From assembly GCA_047971145.1 (NCBI GenBank), contig JBKDZL010000079.1, positions 1 through 47,273 on the forward strand: a stretch of 47,273 bases of DNA, in the 5' to 3' direction. Of this stretch, positions 42,822-47,273 are shown one piece after another. The notes below the pieces were generated by a model. The model was given only the letters and a program-made list of their open reading frames with translations, was not told where the DNA came from and did not search any database. The position numbers and the translations under genes are program-made. Within the stretch, counting starts at the first letter, position 1; each line of letters opens with the position of its first letter. Source of the stretch: JBKDZL01 sp047971145 (GTDB lineage Bacteria; Bacillota_I; Bacilli_A; Erysipelotrichales; Erysipelotrichaceae).

Positions 42822-45800
42822 AAGAAAAGATCTACATAAAATAATGATTATTGGTAGCGGTCCAATTATTATTGGTCAAGCAGCCGAATTTGACTATGCT
42901 GGTACCCAAGCTTGCTTATCCTTAAAAGAGGAAGGATATGAGGTAGTTTTAGTTAACTCTAATCCGGCAACTATTATGACTGATCCTAATATCGCCGATA
43001 AAATATATATGGAGCCTTTAACACTAGAATATGTTGCCAAAATTATTAGAAAAGAAAGACCTGATGCGATTGTCCCCTCATTAGGTGGACAAACCGGCTT
43101 AAATTTAGTTGTCCAACTAGCCAAAAAAGGCGTCTTAGCAGAATGTCAGGTAGAAGTTTTAGGAACAAGCTTTACTTCAATTGAAAAAGCCGAAGATCGA
43201 GATTTATTTAAACAATTGTGTATAAGTATTAATGAACCGGTTTTACCATCCGCAATTGCAAATACTATCGAAGAAGTTTCAATGAAAGCCCAAGAAATTG
43301 GCTATCCGGTTATTTTAAGACCAGCCTTTACCCTAGGGGGATCAGGTGGTGGCTTCGCCCATAACCAACAAGAAGCACAAGCTCTAGCAGAGAGTGCGCT
43401 ATCTTTATCACCTGTATCTCAAGTTTTAGTTGAAAAATCAATCAAAGGATACAAAGAAATTGAATATGAAGTAATACGAGATGCAAATGACACAGCAATT
43501 AGTATTTGTAATATGGAAAATTTCGATCCAGTTGGCATTCATACTGGTGATTCAATTGTCTGCTGTCCCTCACAAACTCTAACCAACAAAGAATATCAAA
43601 TGTTAAGAAACTCAGCTTTAAAAATTATTAGAACTTTAAAAATAGAGGGTGGTTGTAATGTCCAATTTGCCATTGATCCTTATTCTTTCCAATATTATGT
43701 AATTGAAGTTAATCCAAGGGTATCCAGATCATCAGCACTAGCTTCAAAAGCTAGTGGTTATCCTATTGCTAGAGTTAGTGCCAAAATTGCAATTGGCATG
43801 CATTTAGATGAGATACAAATTGCTAATACTCCTGCCAGCTTTGAGCCCGCACTAGATTACATAGTTACCAAAATTGCCCGTTTTCCTTTCGATAAATTTG
43901 CCTCAGCTAATAATACTTTATCAACTCAAATGAAAGCCACTGGCGAGGTCATGAGCATTGGTAGAACTTTTGAAGAATCCTTACTGAAAGCGATCAGATC
44001 ATTAGAGATTGGGACAAGTCATATCTTGTTGAGTAAGTTTAATGATTACACTACTGCACAGCTGCTAAGTTATATTGTCACTCCTACTGATGATAGAATC
44101 TTTGCACTAGCAGAATTACTAAGAAGAAAAACTTCAATGATGAAAATTAGCCAATTAACTTCCATTGATTTATTCTTTATTGATAAAATAAATAATATTA
44201 TTTTAATGGAGGAAAAGCTTGCCAATAATGCTGATAATCAAACTGTTTTCCAAGAGGCAAAAGCACTGGGCTTTAGCGATCAATATCTGGCAAATTTATT
44301 AAAAACAACTGAGTTAGAAGTTTATCAATATCGAATCAAACACGGAATTTTCCCAGTCTATAAAATGATTGATACTTGTGCTAGTGAGTTTTCTTCTTAT
44401 ATACCTTATTTTTATTCCACTTATGAGAGTGAAAATGAAGTAGTACTTACCGAGAAAAAATCAATTATAGTTTTGGGTTCAGGACCAATTAGAATTGGTC
44501 AGGGCGTAGAATTTGATTATTCCACTGTCCATGCTATTTGGGCTATTAAAGAATTGGGTTATGAAGCTATTGTTATTAACAATAATCCAGAAACTGTCTC
44601 AACTGATTACACAACTAGTGATAAGTTATATTTTGAACCCTTAACTACTGAAGATGTTATGAATATAATCAACTTGGAAAAACCCCTGGGTGTTATTGTC
44701 AGCTTAGGAGGACAAACTGCAATAAATTTAGCTGATAGTTTAGAACAACTAAATGTACCCATTATCGGCACTAATACAACTGCCATTACAGCAGCCGAAG
44801 ATCGTGATATTTTTGAGAAAATTTTAACAAAACTAAATATTCCCAAACCTGCAGGACATGCTGTTAAAAGCCTTAGTGATGGTATTAAAGTAGCGAAAAA
44901 AATTGGCTTTCCAGTTTTAGTTAGACCATCATTTGTTCTAGGTGGTAGAGCCATGCAGATTGTCAATAATACCACAGAGTTAACCAATTATTTAAACACT
45001 GCAGTTAATCTTAATAAAGAACATCCAGTCTTAGTCGATAAATACCTTAGAGGCAAAGAAGTTGAAGTCGATGCAATTTGTGATGGTGATATTGTTTTAA
45101 TACCAGGTATTATGGAATTAATAGAAGAAACAGGAATCCATTCTGGTGATTCAATGTCAGTTTATCCACCTTTTTCTTTAAGTGATGAAACTAAGAATAA
45201 AATTATTGACTATACCACCAAGTTAGCTCTGGCTTTAGGTATTAAAGGCTTATTTAATATTCAGTTTATCGTCAGTGATGATGATGTTTACATAATTGAG
45301 GTAAATCCTCGCTCATCTCGCTCAGTACCTTTTCTCTCTAAAGTCACTAATGTTGCGATGGCTAACATTGCTACTAAAGTTATGTTAAATCAAAGCTTAA
45401 AAGAGCAAGGATTTAAAGGTGGTTTATTAAAAGATCAGAAAAAATACTACGTCAAAGCTCCAACTTTCTCATTTTCTAAATTAAGTGGCTTAGATGCAAT
45501 TTTATCACCAGAAATGAAGTCAACCGGAGAAGCTATCGGTTATGATTACAGTTTAAATAGAGCTTTATTTAAAGCCTTAAAAGCTAGTAATATGCGAGTT
45601 GAAAACTATGGAACTGTTTTTGTTACCATTGCCGATAATGATAAAGATAGAGCACTGCCCTTAATTAATAGATTTTATGAATTAGGCTTTAATATCGAAG
45701 CGACTACTGGCACGGCAAAATATTTAAAGGATAATAATATTAAAACTAGAACTAGAGCAAAAATATCTGAAAACAGTGAAGCAATAGTACAACTGCTAAG

Positions 45801-45990
45801 GTCGAAAAATGTCGCCTATGTTATCAATACCCTAAGTCCTACTAATACCACTAATTCCAATGATGGCTACCTTATTAGAAGGCTAGCTGTAGAAAACAAT
45901 GTTCCTATCTTTACTTCCTTAGAAACAGTTAAAGTCTTATTAAATGTTTTAGAAGAAATCACAGATAAGGTGGCAATTATTAATGAGTAA
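42814..45990 (+). CDS. carB: Carbamoyl-phosphate synthase large subunit
   Basis: A 1058-aa enzyme with two homologous ATP-grasp halves (1-550 and 551-1058). Each half starts with an IGSGPIIIGQAAEFDYAGTQ or LGSGPIRIGQGVEFDYSTVH motif and contains VEVNPR (CarB type: VIEVNPRVSRSSAL, IIEVNPRSSRSVPF). The last ~130 residues form the MGS-like regulatory domain (NIEATTGTAKYLKDNNI), where UMP or PRPP act in relatives. Length is normal. It overlaps pyrK by 8 nt. Confidence 0.97.
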   Translation: MPKRKDLHKIMIIGSGPIIIGQAAEFDYAGTQACLSLKEEGYEVVLVNSNPATIMTDPNIADKIYMEPLTLEYVAKIIRKERPDAIVPSLGGQTGLNLVVQLAKKGVLAECQVEVLGTSFTSIEKAEDRDLFKQLCISINEPVLPSAIANTIEEVSMKAQEIGYPVILRPAFTLGGSGGGFAHNQQEAQALAESALSLSPVSQVLVEKSIKGYKEIEYEVIRDANDTAISICNMENFDPVGIHTGDSIVCCPSQTLTNKEYQMLRNSALKIIRTLKIEGGCNVQFAIDPYSFQYYVIEVNPRVSRSSALASKASGYPIARVSAKIAIGMHLDEIQIANTPASFEPALDYIVTKIARFPFDKFASANNTLSTQMKATGEVMSIGRTFEESLLKAIRSLEIGTSHILLSKFNDYTTAQLLSYIVTPTDDRIFALAELLRRKTSMMKISQLTSIDLFFIDKINNIILMEEKLANNADNQTVFQEAKALGFSDQYLANLLKTTELEVYQYRIKHGIFPVYKMIDTCASEFSSYIPYFYSTYESENEVVLTEKKSIIVLGSGPIRIGQGVEFDYSTVHAIWAIKELGYEAIVINNNPETVSTDYTTSDKLYFEPLTTEDVMNIINLEKPLGVIVSLGGQTAINLADSLEQLNVPIIGTNTTAITAAEDRDIFEKILTKLNIPKPAGHAVKSLSDGIKVAKKIGFPVLVRPSFVLGGRAMQIVNNTTELTNYLNTAVNLNKEHPVLVDKYLRGKEVEVDAICDGDIVLIPGIMELIEETGIHSGDSMSVYPPFSLSDETKNKIIDYTTKLALALGIKGLFNIQFIVSDDDVYIIEVNPRSSRSVPFLSKVTNVAMANIATKVMLNQSLKEQGFKGGLLKDQKKYYVKAPTFSFSKLSGLDAILSPEMKSTGEAIGYDYSLNRALFKALKASNMRVENYGTVFVTIADNDKDRALPLINRFYELGFNIEATTGTAKYLKDNNIKTRTRAKISENSEAIVQLLRSKNVAYVINTLSPTNTTNSNDGYLIRRLAVENNVPIFTSLETVKVLLNVLEEITDKVAIINE

Positions 45991-46723
45991 AAAAATAAAA
46001 AAACAACTAGCAATTATTAGTAATCAGAAAATATCTCATAATACTTATGAAATGATATTATCATCTACTGAGAATCTTCCTAAAATGCAAGCTGGACAGT
46101 TTATTAATATTCTTTTACCTAATTTGAGTTTAAGAAGACCTATTTCTATTTGTGATTGTGACAATAAAACCATAACAATTATTTATAAAGTAGTTGGTAA
46201 AGGAACAGCTTATCTTGCAGAGCTTAAAGATGGCGAATTGGATGTGCTAATTGGACTTGGCAATGGTTACACTATAATTGATAGTAAGCCTTTATTAGTT
46301 GGTGGTGGTGTTGGTATTCCACCCTTATATCTTTTAGCAAAACAATTATTAAAACAAGGTATTAAACCCAAAGTTATTTTAGCTTTTAACAGTAAAAGTG
46401 ATTTGTTCTACATTGATAATTTCAAAGCATTAGAAATCGAAGTTATAGTTACTACTATCGATGGAAGTTATGGTATTAAAGGACTAGCAACCACTCCCTT
46501 AAATGAGCTAGACTACAACTATTTATATACTTGTGGTCCAAAAGCTATGCTTAGAGCCCTCTATAATCACACTAATATATCTGGTCAATATAGCTTTGAG
46601 GAAAGAATGGGTTGTGGTTTTGGCGCTTGTATGGGCTGCAGCACTAAAACAAATTCTTCTAATAAAAGAATTTGTTTAGAAGGTCCGGTATTATTAAAGG
46701 AGGATATTGTATGGACAGATTAA
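45983..46723 (+). CDS. pyrK: Dihydroorotate dehydrogenase B electron-transfer subunit
   Basis: A 246-aa iron-sulfur flavoprotein that passes electrons from PyrD to NAD. The FAD-binding RRPISI is at 51-56, the NAD-binding GGGVGIPPLYLLA at 107-119, CGPKAML at 184-190, and the [2Fe-2S] ligands Cys211, Cys216, Cys219 and Cys231. Its presence shows that PyrD is the class 1B, NAD-linked form. It overlaps pyrD by 13 nt. Confidence 0.95.
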   Translation: MSKKIKKQLAIISNQKISHNTYEMILSSTENLPKMQAGQFINILLPNLSLRRPISICDCDNKTITIIYKVVGKGTAYLAELKDGELDVLIGLGNGYTIIDSKPLLVGGGVGIPPLYLLAKQLLKQGIKPKVILAFNSKSDLFYIDNFKALEIEVIVTTIDGSYGIKGLATTPLNELDYNYLYTCGPKAMLRALYNHTNISGQYSFEERMGCGFGACMGCSTKTNSSNKRICLEGPVLLKEDIVWTD

Positions 46724-47273
46724 CCGTTAATTTAAGTGGCTTAATTCTTGATAATCCGATCATTCCTGCTAGTGGCACTTTTGGCTATGGGCAAGAATAC
46801 AAAGATTTTTATGATTTAAACATTTTAGGCAGTATCAGTATTAAAGGCACAACACTTAATAGTCGGTTTGGAAATTCCACTCCTAGAATTGCAGAGTGCC
46901 CTAGTGGAATGATTAATGCGGTCGGCTTACAAAATCCTGGCTTGACAAAAGTCATCAATGAAGAATTAGTAAATTTAGCAAAAATCTATCATAAACCAAT
47001 TATTGCCAATATTTCCGGTTTTTCTAAACAGGAATATATCGAATGTTGCCAAAAAATAGATAATGTTGAAAATGTTGGCATTATTGAATTAAATGTATCC
47101 TGCCCTAATATCAAAGATGGTGGTATGAGTTTTGGCACTGATTCTGATATTCTATTTGACTTAGTAAAAGCTGTTAAGCAGGTAGTCACTAAGCCATTAT
47201 ATGTAAAATTGAGCCCTAATGTTAGTGATATTATTAGTATTGCGAAAGCTGCTGAGAGTGCTGGTGCTGATGG
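46711..47273 (+). CDS. pyrD: Dihydroorotate dehydrogenase, class 1B catalytic subunit (3' end outside the window)
   Basis: Open to the right edge: 187 codons of the expected ~305. AAAGGAGG (46697-46704) precedes ATG 46711. Family motifs: IIPASGTFGYGQEY, GSISIKGTTLNSRFGN, MINAVGLQNPG, NISGFSKQEYIE and ELNVSCPNIKDGG (FMN/orotate site), then KPLYVKLSPNVSDI. Pairing with PyrK makes an NAD-dependent heterotetramer in the cytoplasm, suited to an anaerobic or facultative cell. pyrF and pyrE would be expected next but lie outside. Confidence 0.94.
   Translation, partial: MDRLTVNLSGLILDNPIIPASGTFGYGQEYKDFYDLNILGSISIKGTTLNSRFGNSTPRIAECPSGMINAVGLQNPGLTKVINEELVNLAKIYHKPIIANISGFSKQEYIECCQKIDNVENVGIIELNVSCPNIKDGGMSFGTDSDILFDLVKAVKQVVTKPLYVKLSPNVSDIISIAKAAESAGAD

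Noticed and set aside
44607..44987. 126-codon minus-strand frame inside carB
   Set aside because: Antisense shadow of the second ATP-grasp half of carB.
1..47273. tRNA, rRNA, CRISPR, insertion sequences or prophage genes
   Set aside because: No cloverleaf, repeat-spacer pattern, transposase or integrase motif, or terminal inverted repeats were seen on reading both strands.

Overview
The window is about 47 kb of AT-rich chromosome from a Gram-positive-type (Bacillota) bacterium. I infer a lineage close to Erysipelotrichia/Mollicutes-related Firmicutes. The evidence is low GC, TGA used as a stop, peptidoglycan synthesis (MurC), a lysine riboswitch, a Bacillus-like pth-mfd-rqcP order, a class 1B pyrD/pyrK pair, and an RpoB carrying the Mollicutes-type Asn at the E. 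coli 526 position. No mobile element, phage, CRISPR array, tRNA or rRNA was seen. The content is mostly housekeeping genes in short operons, usually separated by clear intrinsic terminators.

Layout. 1-1170: a HutC-type GntR regulator with a palindrome in its promoter, then a probable decayed gene that still has its terminator. 1169-3754: murC and a GNAT acetyltransferase (minus), divergent from a Lys-rich single-pass membrane protein (plus). 3882-11813: rpoB-rpoC (minus) with a good promoter. 12140-14810: a strong promoter, a complete lysine riboswitch with terminator/antiterminator, and a three-gene amino-acid ABC importer, so probably a lysine importer. 14817-17665: an EF-G-like GTPase, an ankyrin-repeat protein and an unlisted 24-codon micro-ORF (minus), with a terminator-like hairpin between micro-ORF and ankyrin gene. 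17867-18958: an M42 aminopeptidase. 19166-26432: a minus-strand cell-surface cluster (DUF4358-like lipoprotein, MBOAT O-acyltransferase, DHHW/AlgX-like protein, GH25 muramidase, P-type ATPase, AEC transporter).

26623-28714: ahpC-ahpF peroxide defence (plus). 28806-30731: transketolase. 30845-31708: a DUF975 membrane protein. 31835-32905: a BaiN/HI0933-family flavoprotein. 33063-35079: a PTS_EIIC_2-type membrane protein with a D-lactate-dehydrogenase-like protein. 35260-39489: pth-mfd-rqcP (minus). 39611-47273: the pyrimidine operon pyrB-pyrC-carA-carB-pyrK-pyrD (plus, pyrD cut by the window edge), with overlapping genes throughout; it makes dihydroorotate from bicarbonate, glutamine and aspartate and oxidises it to orotate.

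The most interesting points are: (1) RpoB Asn666, aligned with E. coli His526, predicting intrinsic rifampicin resistance; (2) several genes with TATAAT boxes only 6-7 nt from the start codon and no Shine-Dalgarno, implying leaderless mRNAs next to classical SD-led genes; (3) the micro-ORF/terminator/ankyrin/EF-G-like unit, the best candidate here for an undescribed regulatory arrangement; (4) the lysine riboswitch on an importer; (5) two small gene relics. Homology calls are from recognition of motifs only; no database search was run.
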